The notes under the pieces are model-generated. The model searched no databases, was not told where the DNA came from, and was given only the letters and a program-made list of their open reading frames with translations. A stretch of 38,163 nt of DNA from Streptosporangiaceae bacterium (GTDB taxonomy: Bacteria; Actinomycetota; Actinomycetes; Streptosporangiales; Streptosporangiaceae), in assembly GCA_030041275.1 (NCBI GenBank), contig JASHOE010000027.1, positions 1-38,163 on the forward strand, in the 5' to 3' direction. Every line of letters starts with the position of its first letter. Position 1 is the stretch's first letter. A program made the translations under genes and the position numbers. Shown here in pieces: positions 28,800 through 36,697 of the stretch.

Positions 28800-29951
28800 C
28801 TAAGCCGGGCCGGCTGCTCCGTCGGCGCTGGCCGGCACGCCGTCGGGACTGGCCGCACCGGCGCCGTCGGCAGTGCCGACCGACGCGAGGCTATCCAGCT
28901 CCGGGATGTCCGGCTCCTCGCTCGACCCGGCCTCGGCTACCTCAGCGGCTGCCGCCTGCAGCGCCTGGTGCGCCTCCTCCAGTGCTGCCGTGTCGGATGA
29001 CTCCGGCTCCGGGAGTTCCGGTACCGCCGCCGCGGGCTGCGCCGCCGAGGCAGCCGCGGGCAGCGCCGCCGGCGCTGGGGCGGCGTCCCCGCCGCCGAAC
29101 GCGGAGCCAAACGCCTTCAGCGCGGTGGTCAGCTCGCTCGGCACCATCCACACCGTGTTGCCTGGTCCTTGGGCGATCTGCGGCAGCGTCTGCAGGTACT
29201 GGTAGGCGAGCAGTTTCGGGTCCGGGTCGTTGCGGTGGATGGACTGGAACACCGTCTGAATTGCCGAGGCCTGGCCTTCAGCCTTGAGGATGGCGCTCTG
29301 CTTCTCACCCTCGGCTCGAAGGATGTTGCTCTGCTTCTCGCCCTCGGCGGTCAGGATCTGCGACTGGCGAACGCCCTCGGCGGTCAGGATCGTAGCCCGC
29401 TTCTCCCGGTCGGCGCGCATCTGCTTCTCCATGGCGTCCTTGACCGTCTGCGGCGGGTCGATGGTCCTGATCTCGACCCGGGTCACCCGGATCCCCCACT
29501 TGCCTGACGCGTCGTCGAGCACGCCGCGCAGCTGCGTGTTGATGCTCTCCCGGGAGGTGAGCGTCTTCTCCAGGTCCATCGCCCCGATCACGCTGCGCAG
29601 CATGGTGGCGGTGAGCTGCTCGATCGCCTGGATGTAGTTGACGATCTCATAGTCGGCTGCGCGCGGGTCCGTCACCTGGAAAAACAGCACGGTGTCGATG
29701 CTGACCACCAGGTTGTCCTCGGTGATCACGCGCTGGCCGGTGAACGAGACCACCTGCTCGCGCAAGTCGATGATCGGCTTCACCCGGTCGACGAACGGCA
29801 GGATGACGTTCATCCCCGGCTCCAGCGTCTTCGTATAGCGGCCGAACCGCTCCACGTTGCGAGCGCGCGCCTGCGGGACGATGCGGATGGCCCGCGTCGC
29901 CGTCACGAAGACGAGGACCGCCACGATGGCGACCACGATGAGAATGACCAT
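28800..29951 (-). CDS. SPFH/band-7 (paraslipin-type) membrane protein
   Basis: The 383-residue protein has one N-terminal membrane helix (1-20), the band-7 core (about 25-190) with ERFGRYTKTLEPGMNVILPFVD and VTRVEIRTIDPP, then a coiled-coil region with four nearly identical 11-residue units (ILTAEGVRQSQ and three ILxAEGxKQS-type units, about 203-240). The C-terminal 110 residues are Ala/Pro/Glu-rich and disordered. Paraslipins form membrane microdomain scaffolds and work with NfeD partners. The nfeD-like gene lies directly upstream, with three bases between its stop and this ATG, and GGGAG in front. The tail is longer than usual. The specific cargo or client is unknown. Confidence 0.93.
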   Translation of the reverse strand: MVILIVVAIVAVLVFVTATRAIRIVPQARARNVERFGRYTKTLEPGMNVILPFVDRVKPIIDLREQVVSFTGQRVITEDNLVVSIDTVLFFQVTDPRAADYEIVNYIQAIEQLTATMLRSVIGAMDLEKTLTSRESINTQLRGVLDDASGKWGIRVTRVEIRTIDPPQTVKDAMEKQMRADREKRATILTAEGVRQSQILTAEGEKQSNILRAEGEKQSAILKAEGQASAIQTVFQSIHRNDPDPKLLAYQYLQTLPQIAQGPGNTVWMVPSELTTALKAFGSAFGGGDAAPAPAALPAAASAAQPAAAVPELPEPESSDTAALEEAHQALQAAAAEVAEAGSSEEPDIPELDSLASVGTADGAGAASPDGVPASADGAAGPA

Positions 29952-29954
29952 GTG

Positions 29955-30386
29955 TTACTCCCGCGGATACACCAGGGCGGTCGCGCCCTCGATGTGCATG
30001 ACATCAACGGTCTTCCCGGCCGGGATGACCTGAGTTTCGTCGTACGAGCGCGCCGACCACACCTCGCCGCCGATGCGGACCCGGCCGCTGTGGGGGCCGA
30101 CCTCCTCGATAACGACTGCCGGCCTGCCTATGAGCGCGGCCGTGCCCGAGCGCAGCAGCGGCGGCTGCCGGATGTGCCGCATTGCGATCGGCCGGGCCAC
30201 GCCGAGCCCGACCGCCGAGGTCAAAACGAAGACGCCGAACTGAATCGCTGCGTCGCCGCCGAAGAAGCCCGCGCCGGCGGCGAGCAGCGCCGCGAGACCA
30301 AGCAGCCCGAACGCGAGCGTGGTGGTGAGAATCTCGACGGTGCCGAGCACAGCCGCGACGATCAACCAGATAATCCACGTACTCAC
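29955..30386 (-). CDS. NfeD-family protein
   Basis: The 143-residue protein has three N-terminal membrane helices (about 4-30, 30-45 and 50-68), followed by the C-terminal OB-fold domain with LIGRPAVVIEEVGPHSGRVRIGGEVWSARS and AGKTVDVMHIEGATALVYP, diagnostic of NfeD. NfeD proteins pair with SPFH proteins to organise membrane domains, and here the paraslipin gene follows by three bases. The GTG start at 30386 has GGAG eight bases upstream. This is the short form without a ClpP-like protease domain. Confidence 0.93.
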   Translation of the reverse strand: MSTWIIWLIVAAVLGTVEILTTTLAFGLLGLAALLAAGAGFFGGDAAIQFGVFVLTSAVGLGVARPIAMRHIRQPPLLRSGTAALIGRPAVVIEEVGPHSGRVRIGGEVWSARSYDETQVIPAGKTVDVMHIEGATALVYPRE

Positions 30387-30606
30387 CGCGGCGCTCCGAA
30401 TGAGAAATGTTCCTTCTCTAGAGGGTAGTCCCGTCCGGCGTGCAGCGCATCACGGCGCAATCGAGGGGAACGCGGGTAGTTCGAGCCGCCGTCTAGAGCA
30501 CGACCGCGGCCGTGCCGGGCACTTGCAAGGACATCGGTGCGGCGACGACCGCGGCCGTGCGGGACGGCTGTCAGGCCGTCGACGCGGGCCGCGCGCACCA
30601 GGTCAA
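30387..30606. other. Intergenic region upstream of nfeD with 15-bp direct repeats
   Basis: CGACCGCGGCCGTGC occurs exactly at 30501-30515 and again at 30545-30559, 44 bases apart (about four helical turns). CTAGAG occurs twice (30418-30423 and 30493-30498). The near-palindromic repeats look like regulator-binding sites, but the high GC content makes chance similarity possible. The region should hold the nfeD promoter; no ORF is convincing. Confidence 0.4.
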
Positions 30607-31104
30607 CTAGGCGTCCAGGGCGGCCGCGACCTTCTTGGCCGCCGCCTCGAGGTCGGCGTCGGGGACGTTCGGCAGCACGTCCTCCCAGATCGGCAGGTAC
30701 ATCCAGCGTGCGTCGAGCATGCCAAGCGGCCGGGGGATGAACCAAACGTGGAAGTGCGCGCCGCCGTCACCCCACCGATACAGGTGCACCCGGCCCACGT
30801 TGCCCTGGGCTAGGATCGCCCGCTCGACCCGGCCCACCATCCGGCCGAAGTCCGCGGCATAAGCGGGGGGCATGTCGGCGAAGGAGTCGAAGTGCTCGCG
30901 GCTCGCTACCCAGACCGTGCCTGGCAAGCTGCCTCCCACGGGCGGATGCAGCGTCCACAGGTCGTCCTGCCACACCGCGCTGACCGCAGCGCCGCCGCAA
31001 AGACCGCACGGCTCGCCGCCGGGCTCGCCCCGCCGCGGCGGCTCGGGGATCTCGCGCTCGCCTGGCGCTCGCGGCACTAGCGGCTCGGAATAAGGCATCG
31101 CCAT
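30607..31104 (-). CDS. HIT-superfamily-like protein
   Basis: The 165-residue product has the HIT-like layout: a CGLCGG pair near the N-terminus, the strand LPGTVWVASREHFDSFADMP, a helix, and GGAHFHVWFIPRP with the HxH phosphate-binding core. HIT proteins bind nucleotides and act as hydrolases or transferases; the third His of the classical HxHxHxx is replaced by Phe (HFHVWF), so catalysis is uncertain. The ATG at 31104 is chosen because TAGCGT lies seven bases upstream, giving a leaderless transcript; ATG 31098 and GTG 31134 are alternatives. It is divergent from the acyl-CoA synthetase gene. Confidence 0.8.
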   Translation of the reverse strand: MAMPYSEPLVPRAPGEREIPEPPRRGEPGGEPCGLCGGAAVSAVWQDDLWTLHPPVGGSLPGTVWVASREHFDSFADMPPAYAADFGRMVGRVERAILAQGNVGRVHLYRWGDGGAHFHVWFIPRPLGMLDARWMYLPIWEDVLPNVPDADLEAAAKKVAAALDA

Positions 31105-31111
31105 GCGATCG

Positions 31112-31117
31112 ACGCTA
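31112..31117 (-). promoter_or_regulatory. -10 box TAGCGT for the HIT-like gene, leaderless type
   Basis: TAGCGT is followed by CGATCGC and then the ATG at 31104 on the minus strand. Confidence 0.5.
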
Positions 31118-31290
31118 GTGCCGGTCCGGGTCACGGCCCAAGGCCGTAATCAGCCATCCGATGTCGCCGGCCGGACAGCCGCCTCGCTGTTCGGCCCCCG
31201 GCCACGCCACGCCCGCCACGGCGCCGACCAGGCTTCACACCGCGGACGGGGAACGGAAGTATGGACCTAACCGCACTCGGGAGGGCAGCC

Positions 31291-32943
31291 ATGACAGCAG
31301 CCAGTAACCTGTCGTACAGCCACGGTGCGTCCGCGCAGCCGCTGCTCGGCGAGACGATCGGCGACAATCTGCGCCGGATGGCCGCACGCTACCCGGCAAG
31401 CGAGGCGCTCGTCGACGTGCCCACCGGCCGGCGGTGGACCTATGAGCAACTGGATGCTGACACCGACAGCGTCGCGTCTGGCCTGCTGACCCTGGGCATC
31501 GCGACGGGCGACCGGGTCGGCATCTGGGCGCCGAACTGCGCAGAGTGGGTGCTGCTGCAGTACGGGACCGCCAAGATCGGCGCGATCCTCGTCAACATCA
31601 ACCCGGCCTATCGCAGCCACGAGCTGGCTTACGTGCTTCGCCAGTCCGGGATCAGGCTGCTGGTCAGCGCCGAGAGCTTTAAGACGAGCAACTATCGCGC
31701 GATGGTCGAGGAAGTGAGCGGCGAGCTGCCTGACCTGGAGAAGATCATCTACATCGGCACGGTGGACTGGGACGGGCTGCTGGTCACGGGCATCGCTGCC
31801 AGCGGCGATGCGCTCGCTGAGCGCACGGCGACGCTGGCGTTCGACGACCCGATCAACATCCAGTACACCAGCGGAACGACGGGCTTCCCCAAGGGGGCAA
31901 CCTTGTCGCACCACAACATCCTCAACAACGGCTTCTTCATCGGCGAGGGCTGCCGCTACACCGACCAGGACCGGGTCTGCATCCCGGTCCCCTTCTACCA
32001 CTGCTTCGGCATGGTGCTGGGCAACCTGGCCTGCACCACCCACGGCGCCTGCATCGTGATCCCGGCTCCCGGCTTCGACCCGGCAGCGACGCTCGCGGCG
32101 GTTCAGGCCGAGAAGTGCACGTCCCTTTACGGGGTGCCGACGATGTTCATCGCCGAGCTAGCGCTGCCCGACTTCGCGAGTTATGACCTGTCCAGCCTGC
32201 GGACCGGGATTATGGCCGGCTCGCCGTGCCCGGTTGAGGTCATGAAGCGGGTGCTTTCGGAGATGCACATGGCCGAGGTCGAGATCTGCTACGGGATGAC
32301 CGAAACATCCCCGGTGTCCACCCAGACCAGCACGGATGACGACATGGAGCGCCGAGTCTCCACCGTGGGCCGGGTGCACCCGCACGTCGAGATCAAGGTC
32401 ATCGACCCGGAGACTGGCCTGGTGCTCTCGCGCGGCAGTCACGGCGAGCTGTGCACGCGCGGCTACTCGGTCATGCTCGGCTACTGGGACGAGCCGGAGA
32501 AGACGGCCGAGGCCATCGACGCCGGGCGCTGGATGCACACCGGCGACCTCGCCGTCATGGACGACGCCGGCTACCTGAACATCGTCGGCCGGATCAAGGA
32601 CATGGTGATCCGCGGCGGCGAGAACGTATACCCGCGCGAGGTGGAGGAGTTCCTGTACACCCACCCCGACATCGAGGACGTCCAGGTCATCGGTGTCCCG
32701 GACGCGAGGTACGGCGAGGAGCTCTGCGCGTGGGTGAAGCTGCGGCCCGGCGGTGACCTCGATGCCGAGCAGGTGCGGGAATTCTGCACTGGCAAGATCG
32801 CACACTACAAGATCCCGCGCTACGTCCGGGTCACCGACGAGTTCCCCATGACGGTCACCGGCAAGGTCCAGAAGTTCAAGATGCGCGAGACGTCGATCGA
32901 CGAACTCAGCCTGCACGAAGCCGCGACCACCCGCACAGCCTGA
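31291..32943 (+). CDS. Fatty-acyl-CoA synthetase (AMP-binding, FadD-type)
   Basis: The 550-residue enzyme has the ANL-superfamily motifs: P-loop [11 protein letters not shown] (192-202), [12 protein letters not shown] around 331-342, [37 protein letters not shown], and the C-terminal catalytic Lys525 in TVTGKVQKF. It activates a carboxylic acid to its acyl-CoA via an acyl-AMP; the overall pattern fits medium- to long-chain fatty acids, but the exact substrate is not readable. ATG 31291 has GGGAGG six bases upstream, which is better than the in-frame ATG at 31261. It is a single-gene unit. Its 3' end overlaps the convergent Ser/Gly-repeat gene by 38 bases. Confidence 0.95.
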   Translation: MTAASNLSYSHGASAQPLLGETIGDNLRRMAARYPASEALVDVPTGRRWTYEQLDADTDSVASGLLTLGIATGDRVGIWAPNCAEWVLLQYGTAKIGAILVNINPAYRSHELAYVLRQSGIRLLVSAESFKTSNYRAMVEEVSGELPDLEKIIYIGTVDWDGLLVTGIAASGDALAERTATLAFDDPINIQYTSGTTGFPKGATLSHHNILNNGFFIGEGCRYTDQDRVCIPVPFYHCFGMVLGNLACTTHGACIVIPAPGFDPAATLAAVQAEKCTSLYGVPTMFIAELALPDFASYDLSSLRTGIMAGSPCPVEVMKRVLSEMHMAEVEICYGMTETSPVSTQTSTDDDMERRVSTVGRVHPHVEIKVIDPETGLVLSRGSHGELCTRGYSVMLGYWDEPEKTAEAIDAGRWMHTGDLAVMDDAGYLNIVGRIKDMVIRGGENVYPREVEEFLYTHPDIEDVQVIGVPDARYGEELCAWVKLRPGGDLDAEQVREFCTGKIAHYKIPRYVRVTDEFPMTVTGKVQKFKMRETSIDELSLHEAATTRTA

Positions 32944-33190
32944 GCCACCGCACACCGAACCGTCGAGCCGGCCTGCGCCGGACCAAGGTCGAGCGAGATC
33001 GCCAGGCGAAGGCCGACGCAACGGACGCCGCCGACAGGACCGAGAACGCGCTCGCAGCCGAGAATGCCGAGCAGAACGACGCGATCGAGCCCACCGAGCC
33101 GATCGACAGGATCGACCCGCTGGAGGCGATATTCAGCAGGGAGCCGTTGTGCCGCGACTGCGCCCCACCCGGCTTGCCGGTACTTCCCAT
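32906..33190 (-). CDS. Small Ser/Gly/Ala/Ile-repeat protein of unknown function
   Basis: The 94-residue product starts [19 protein letters not shown] and then has short repeats, [45 protein letters not shown], about 45 residues with Ser every third to sixth position and hydrophobic residues between. The C-terminus is Arg-rich. This periodicity resembles short-repeat beta-solenoid or helical-bundle proteins, and I have an unverified impression of similar small proteins with S-x-G-S-x-L-S-I-G-S units in other actinobacteria. A CAGAAT box six bases before the ATG at 33190 supports leaderless expression. The 3' end overlaps the acyl-CoA synthetase by 38 bases. The function is unknown. Confidence 0.6.
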   Translation of the reverse strand: MGSTGKPGGAQSRHNGSLLNIASSGSILSIGSVGSIASFCSAFSAASAFSVLSAASVASAFAWRSRSTLVRRRPARRFGVRWLRLCGWSRLRAG

Positions 33191-33196
33191 GCGCGC

Positions 33197-33202
33197 ATTC
33201 TG
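33197..33202 (-). promoter_or_regulatory. -10 box CAGAAT for the Ser/Gly-repeat gene
   Basis: CAGAAT (one mismatch to TANNNT) is followed by GCGCGC and the ATG at 33190. Confidence 0.4.
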
Positions 33203-33238
33203 GCACCGCGAGTTCCACCGGCTGTCGGTGCCCGGTCC

Positions 33239-33244
33239 TAGCCT
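33239..33244 (+). promoter_or_regulatory. -10 box TAGCCT for the YciI-like gene, leaderless type
   Basis: TAGCCT ends six bases before the ATG at 33251. Confidence 0.5.
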
Positions 33245-33250
33245 GCTGCC

Positions 33251-33556
33251 ATGCCGACCTTTGCGGTGACGATGGAGCACGGTCCGCGGTGGGATGCCAG
33301 CCGGGCCATCCGGGCGCAGGACGGTTTCCCCGAGCACGCGGCGTTCATGGACACCCTGGTCGACGACGGCTTCGTCATCCTTGGCGGACCCCTCGACGGC
33401 GGGCGCACGGCGCTGCTGGCCATCGAGGCCGCGGACGAAGCACAGATCCGAGCTCTCCTTGCGGCAGACCCGTGGGCGCCGATGCGACTTCTGACCGTCG
33501 GCTCCGTACGGCGCTGGGACCTGTGGCTCGACAGCCGGACCGTGGCAGCGGACTAG
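33251..33556 (+). CDS. YciI/YCII-related small protein
   Basis: The 101-residue protein has a ferredoxin-like alpha-beta arrangement typical of YciI domains: a first strand TFAVTMEHGP, a helix EHAAFMDTLVDDG, then FVILGGPLDGGRTALLAIEA and RALLAADPWAP, and a last strand RLLTVGSVRRWDLWL. The His-Asp pair common in the family is represented by His28 and Asp34. YciI proteins are small, often dimeric, with uncertain activity. The gene has a leaderless -10 box and its TAG stop shares the palindrome CTAG (33553-33556) with the stop of the convergent GDPD gene, a 4-nt overlap. Confidence 0.85.
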   Translation: MPTFAVTMEHGPRWDASRAIRAQDGFPEHAAFMDTLVDDGFVILGGPLDGGRTALLAIEAADEAQIRALLAADPWAPMRLLTVGSVRRWDLWLDSRTVAAD

Positions 33557-34332
33557 CCGGACGCCACCCTCGCCGCCGCGAGCGTGGCCAGCACAGCGGG
33601 AATGTCATCAACGCACACGGCGTCGATCCCGGCCGCGGCAGCCCGGACCGCCTGTACCGGCGTCGCCGTCCACGTCATGACCTCGAGTCCGGCCTCGTGG
33701 GCAAGTTCGATCGTGTGCGCCGCGCTCCCCCGGACCGGTCCGTGCTCATCCCCGTCCAGGTGCAGCGTCGCTGTGTACACGCACGCAACGTCGAGGCCGA
33801 GACCCGCGGCTGCCGCAATGCACTGGTCGGCGGATAGGTTCTCGCTGGTAATGAGGCCCAGGGCGGCGCCATCGGCGAGCGCAGCGTGGCCGGCGAGATA
33901 CACCGGCACGGAGGGGTCGAACGACGAGATGAGGAACTGACGCGTGCCCAGGTGCCCGCGCAGCGCCTCGGCCAGCAGGGCATGGGTGCGCTGCGGCGCC
34001 GGGTCCGTGGCGTCCTCGATCACAGTCTTGACGTCAATGTTCACGCCGACGTCGGCCGGTAGCGCCGCGAGCACGTCCGCCAGCGCGGCGATGCCGTCTG
34101 CCGCGAGCTGCGCCGCAGTCTGCGTCACGATCGGCCGACCCGCGGGCGAGCGAGGGTCGTGCCAGACCATCAGCTCGCCGTCACTACTGCGCCTGGCGTC
34201 GAGCTCGACCCATGGCACGCCGCTTGCCGCGGCGGCCAGGAACGACTCGACGGAGTTTTCCCGGTAACCGCCGGCCGTGCCGGAGCCGAAGCCGCGATGG
34301 CCGACCACCGTCGGCTTGACATCGAAGATCAC
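33553..34332 (-). CDS. Glycerophosphodiester phosphodiesterase
   Basis: The 259-residue protein has GDPD catalytic blocks: GHRGFGSG (11-18), YRENSVESF (23-31), VELDARRSSDGELMVWHDP (42-60) with the Glu-x-Asp metal site and general-acid His, VNIDVK and the closing WTATPVQAVRAAAAGIDAVCVDDI. It has no signal peptide, so it should be cytoplasmic. It hydrolyses glycerophosphodiesters to glycerol-3-phosphate and an alcohol. The GTG at 34332 has GGAGG six bases upstream. It converges on the YciI-like gene with a 4-nt overlap at CTAG. Confidence 0.93.
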   Translation of the reverse strand: MIFDVKPTVVGHRGFGSGTAGGYRENSVESFLAAAASGVPWVELDARRSSDGELMVWHDPRSPAGRPIVTQTAAQLAADGIAALADVLAALPADVGVNIDVKTVIEDATDPAPQRTHALLAEALRGHLGTRQFLISSFDPSVPVYLAGHAALADGAALGLITSENLSADQCIAAAAGLGLDVACVYTATLHLDGDEHGPVRGSAAHTIELAHEAGLEVMTWTATPVQAVRAAAAGIDAVCVDDIPAVLATLAAARVASG

Positions 34333-34455
34333 ATGAGCCTCCGCTCCGCGGACGCGCGTGCCCGGCGTCGGTCACATCGGCTACCGAAAGCCCGGCTGGA
34401 CCGCCTACCGCAGATGATCGCAGCCCGGCGCGGGGGACCGCGAGCCGACCAGCGC

Positions 34456-34461
34456 TAGGGT
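34456..34461 (+). promoter_or_regulatory. -10 box TAGGGT upstream of the DksA-like gene
   Basis: TAGGGT would start transcription near 34467-34468, exactly at an ATG that opens a 10-codon frame. It is the likely promoter of the DksA-like gene. Confidence 0.5.
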
Positions 34462-34466
34462 GGCAG

Positions 34467-34499
34467 ATGGGCCGGTTGCGTTGGTTCGAGGACGGGTAG
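34467..34499 (+). CDS. Possible 10-residue leader peptide before the DksA-like gene
   Basis: ATG at 34467 opens MGRLRWFEDG and stops with TAG at 34497-34499, overlapping by one base the GGGGG ribosome site (34499-34503) of the next gene, whose ATG is at 34510. Placed at the predicted transcription start, it could be translated leaderless and affect the downstream gene. Chance is possible for so short a frame. Confidence 0.3.
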   Translation: MGRLRWFEDG

Positions 34500-34509
34500 G
34501 GGGCCGCAG

Positions 34510-34848
34510 ATGGATGAGAATGTCGCGCGCGAGCGCCTGACCGCGGAGCGAGCCGACGTCGCGCAGCTGCTCAGGGACGCCCAGGCCGCCGCCAGGGCGG
34601 ACCGGGAGGCTGAGGATGAGCCGGGCGACTACGCCGACTCGGCGCAGCCGCTGACGGCCCAGGGCATGGACGAGGCGATGGCCGCCTCGTTCCAGAACCG
34701 GCTCGACGCCATCGACCGGGCCCTCAAGCGGCTCGACGACGGCAGCTACGGTCGCTCGGTCCGCAGCGGGACACCGATCCCCGACGCTCGGCTCGAGGCC
34801 GACCCGGCCGCGGAGCTCACGATCGAGGAAGCTCGTCAGGCCGGCTGA
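34510..34848 (+). CDS. DksA/TraR-like protein without zinc-finger cysteines
   Basis: The 112-residue protein has a long coiled-coil N-terminal part (about 1-72: ARERLTAERADVAQLLRDA and later AMAASFQNRLDAIDRALKRLDDG), followed by the DksA/TraR C-terminal signature region SYGRSVRSGTPIPDARLEADPAAELTIEEA. In DksA the C-terminal part carries four zinc-binding Cys; here the entire protein has no cysteine, with Ser at the first two positions (YGRSVRS in place of YGxCxxC). It may bind RNA polymerase secondary-channel partners without zinc, or have lost that role. The start has GGGGG six bases upstream. The family assignment rests on the conserved PIPDxRLEADP block. Confidence 0.75.
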   Translation: MDENVARERLTAERADVAQLLRDAQAAARADREAEDEPGDYADSAQPLTAQGMDEAMAASFQNRLDAIDRALKRLDDGSYGRSVRSGTPIPDARLEADPAAELTIEEARQAG

Positions 34849-34878
34849 GCCAATCCGGCCTCACTGTCAGCGCCAGGC

Positions 34879-35022
34879 CGTCAGCGCCAGGCCGACCTCG
34901 ACCCTCAGCGCCTCTCCGGCCTCGACCCTCAGCGCCATGACAGCCACAACCTTCGGCGCCATTACGGCCTCAACCGTGAGCGCCAGTACGACGTCGACGC
35001 TCAGCGACCGTTGACCTCGAGC
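34879..35022. repeat. Six-unit 24-bp degenerate tandem repeat (minisatellite)
   Basis: Units are exactly 24 bases: 34879-34902, 34903-34926, 34927-34950, 34951-34974, 34975-34998 and 34999-35022. The shared core is (C/G)(C/G/T)TCAGCGCCA followed by a variable stretch and a (C/A)CTCGAC-like end. A partial unit precedes at 34863-34878. The last unit runs over the stop and final codons of the OsmC gene. Confidence 0.75.
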
Positions 35023-35438
35023 GTGATCGTCGTGCCAGCGAGCGCCTTGCTGACCGGGCACGCGGCCTTGGCGTCCGCCGCGATCTTGGCGAAGTCCGCT
35101 GGGCTCACGCCCTGGGCCGAGCCGCTGACCGTCAGCACGATGCCGCTGATCCGGAAACCGCCAGCCGGGTCTGGGCCGAGGGTCACGTCGGCGGTCACGT
35201 CGAGCGACTGGTCGCGCCCGCCGGCCGCGCCGAGCAGGGCAGAGAACTGCATCGCGAAGCACCCGGCGTGGGCAGCGGCGATGAGCTCCTCCGGGCTGGT
35301 GGTGCCGTCCGCATTCTCGGCCGCCCGCTTGGGAAAGCTCAGCTCGTAGCTGCCGAGGCCGGAGCTGACGAGCGTCACGGTGCCGGTGCCGTCCTCCAGG
35401 CCGCCAGTCCAGGTGGTGTGCGCTCTGCGAGTTGGCAT
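35001..35438 (-). CDS. OsmC/Ohr-family peroxiredoxin
   Basis: The 145-residue protein has the OsmC pattern: AHTTWTGGLEDGTGTVTL, ENADGTTSPEELIAAAHAGCFAMQFS with peroxidatic Cys60, and ADAKAACPVSKALAG with resolving Cys127. Such proteins reduce organic hydroperoxides, often with a lipoyl or low-molecular-weight thiol partner. The ATG at 35438 follows GAGGAGGAC. Its last codons and stop belong to the first unit (reading on the minus strand) of the 24-bp repeat, which suggests that repeat changes could alter the C-terminus. It lies between the DksA-like gene and the divergent flavin enzyme. Confidence 0.95.
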   Translation of the reverse strand: MPTRRAHTTWTGGLEDGTGTVTLVSSGLGSYELSFPKRAAENADGTTSPEELIAAAHAGCFAMQFSALLGAAGGRDQSLDVTADVTLGPDPAGGFRISGIVLTVSGSAQGVSPADFAKIAADAKAACPVSKALAGTTITLEVNGR

Positions 35439-35530
35439 CCTGTCCTCCTCTGCCGGGCTGCGCTCAGCCCGCCACTGCGAGACAATCTAGAGCCGCCGCC
35501 CGGGCGGGTTACCACACGCTGTGAGGCACC

Positions 35531-36697
35531 ATGCTGGCTGACCCATTCGCGCCGGCCAGCCTCGGGCCGGCGCAGCTGCGCAACCGCGTCGTCAAGGCGG
35601 CGACGTTCGAAGGCATGAGCCCGGCCGGTCTGGTGTCCGCAAGCCTGATCGAGTTCCACCGGCGGATGGCCGCCGGTGGCGTGGGCATGACGACAGTCTC
35701 CTACGTGGCTGTCTCGCGTGACGGCCGGGGCGCGCCAAACGAGATCTACATTCACGACGCGGCCGGTGACGGGCTTGCCCGGATCGCGGCCGCGGTGCAC
35801 GCGGAGGGCGCAGCGATCTCAGCCCAGCTGGGCCACGCGGGAGCGGTCGGCGCCATCCGCAAGCGCTATCTCGGGCCGTCACGCGGCCGCACGATGACCG
35901 GCACCAAGGTCGAGGAGATTACCCCCGCCGAGATCGACGAGGTGGTCGCGCAGTTCGCGCGCGGCGCCGTCATGCTCGCGCAGGCCGGTTTCGATGGCGT
36001 CGAGCTGCACTTCGGCCACCACTACCTGGTGTCGGCGTTCCTGAGCCCGCGATGGAATAAGCGAAGGGACGACTACGGCGGGTCGGTCGCGAACAGGGCG
36101 AAGCTCGCGCTGCAGATCGTCCGCGCGGCACGCGCGGCAACCGCCGGCCAGCTGGCCGTGACAGCGAAGCTGAACATGACCGACGGCGTCCGCGGAGGCC
36201 TGCAAGCCGGCGACAGCCTCGCGATCGCCCGGCTGCTCCAGGCCGACGGCGGCCTCGACGCGCTCGAGCTGAGCGCCGGCGGATCCCGTGGAAACCAGAT
36301 GTACATGTTCCGCGGCGATCCGCCCAGGGCCGAGATGGCCGCCGCGCTGCCTGGCGCGGCAGGCGTCGCCTTCCGGCTGGCCGGCCCGGCGCTGCTGCGC
36401 CGCTACCCGTACGAAGAGGCGTATCTGCTGCCGATGGCCCGCCAGTTCCGCGCGGCGCTGACCTTGCCGCTGATTCTGCTCGGCGGTATCAGCACGCTCG
36501 CCACCATCCGCCAGGCCATGGCTGAGGGATTCGACTTCGTCGCGATGGGCCGTGCGCTGCTGCGGGAGCCCGACCTGGTGGCCCGCCTCGCCGCGGGTGA
36601 TGCGATCGCGGGCAGCTGCACTCATTGCAATAAGTGCATCCCGAGCATCTTCAGCGGTACCCGCTGTGTGCTTGACCAGCCAGAACCGTTGCTCTGA
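35531..36697 (+). CDS. Old Yellow Enzyme-type NADH:flavin oxidoreductase with Cys cluster
   Basis: The 388-residue protein is an FMN-binding TIM barrel: LRNRVVKAATFEGM near the N-terminus, FDGVELHFGHHYLVSAFLSPRWNKR with the substrate-binding His pair, RDDYGGSVANRAK, and the C-terminal phosphate site LLGGISTLATIRQAMAEGFDFVAMGRALLREPDL. It ends with CTHCNKCIPSIFSGTRCV, a Cx2Cx2Cx9C set like the iron-sulfur ligands of 2,4-dienoyl-CoA reductase and related enoate reductases, but the large C-terminal NAD(P)/FAD half of those enzymes is absent. It probably reduces activated alkenes, using NADH or an external donor. ATG 35531 has GAGG close upstream. Confidence 0.9.
   Translation: MLADPFAPASLGPAQLRNRVVKAATFEGMSPAGLVSASLIEFHRRMAAGGVGMTTVSYVAVSRDGRGAPNEIYIHDAAGDGLARIAAAVHAEGAAISAQLGHAGAVGAIRKRYLGPSRGRTMTGTKVEEITPAEIDEVVAQFARGAVMLAQAGFDGVELHFGHHYLVSAFLSPRWNKRRDDYGGSVANRAKLALQIVRAARAATAGQLAVTAKLNMTDGVRGGLQAGDSLAIARLLQADGGLDALELSAGGSRGNQMYMFRGDPPRAEMAAALPGAAGVAFRLAGPALLRRYPYEEAYLLPMARQFRAALTLPLILLGGISTLATIRQAMAEGFDFVAMGRALLREPDLVARLAAGDAIAGSCTHCNKCIPSIFSGTRCVLDQPEPLL

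Noticed and set aside
34879..35022. CRISPR array
   Set aside because: Units are contiguous with no spacers and are degenerate, and no cas gene is present.
34867..35262. Open frame with V-E-x-x-x-A-L repeats on the - strand at the minisatellite
   Set aside because: It overlaps the OsmC gene in another frame; the repeats are explained by the 24-bp tandem DNA units being a multiple of three.
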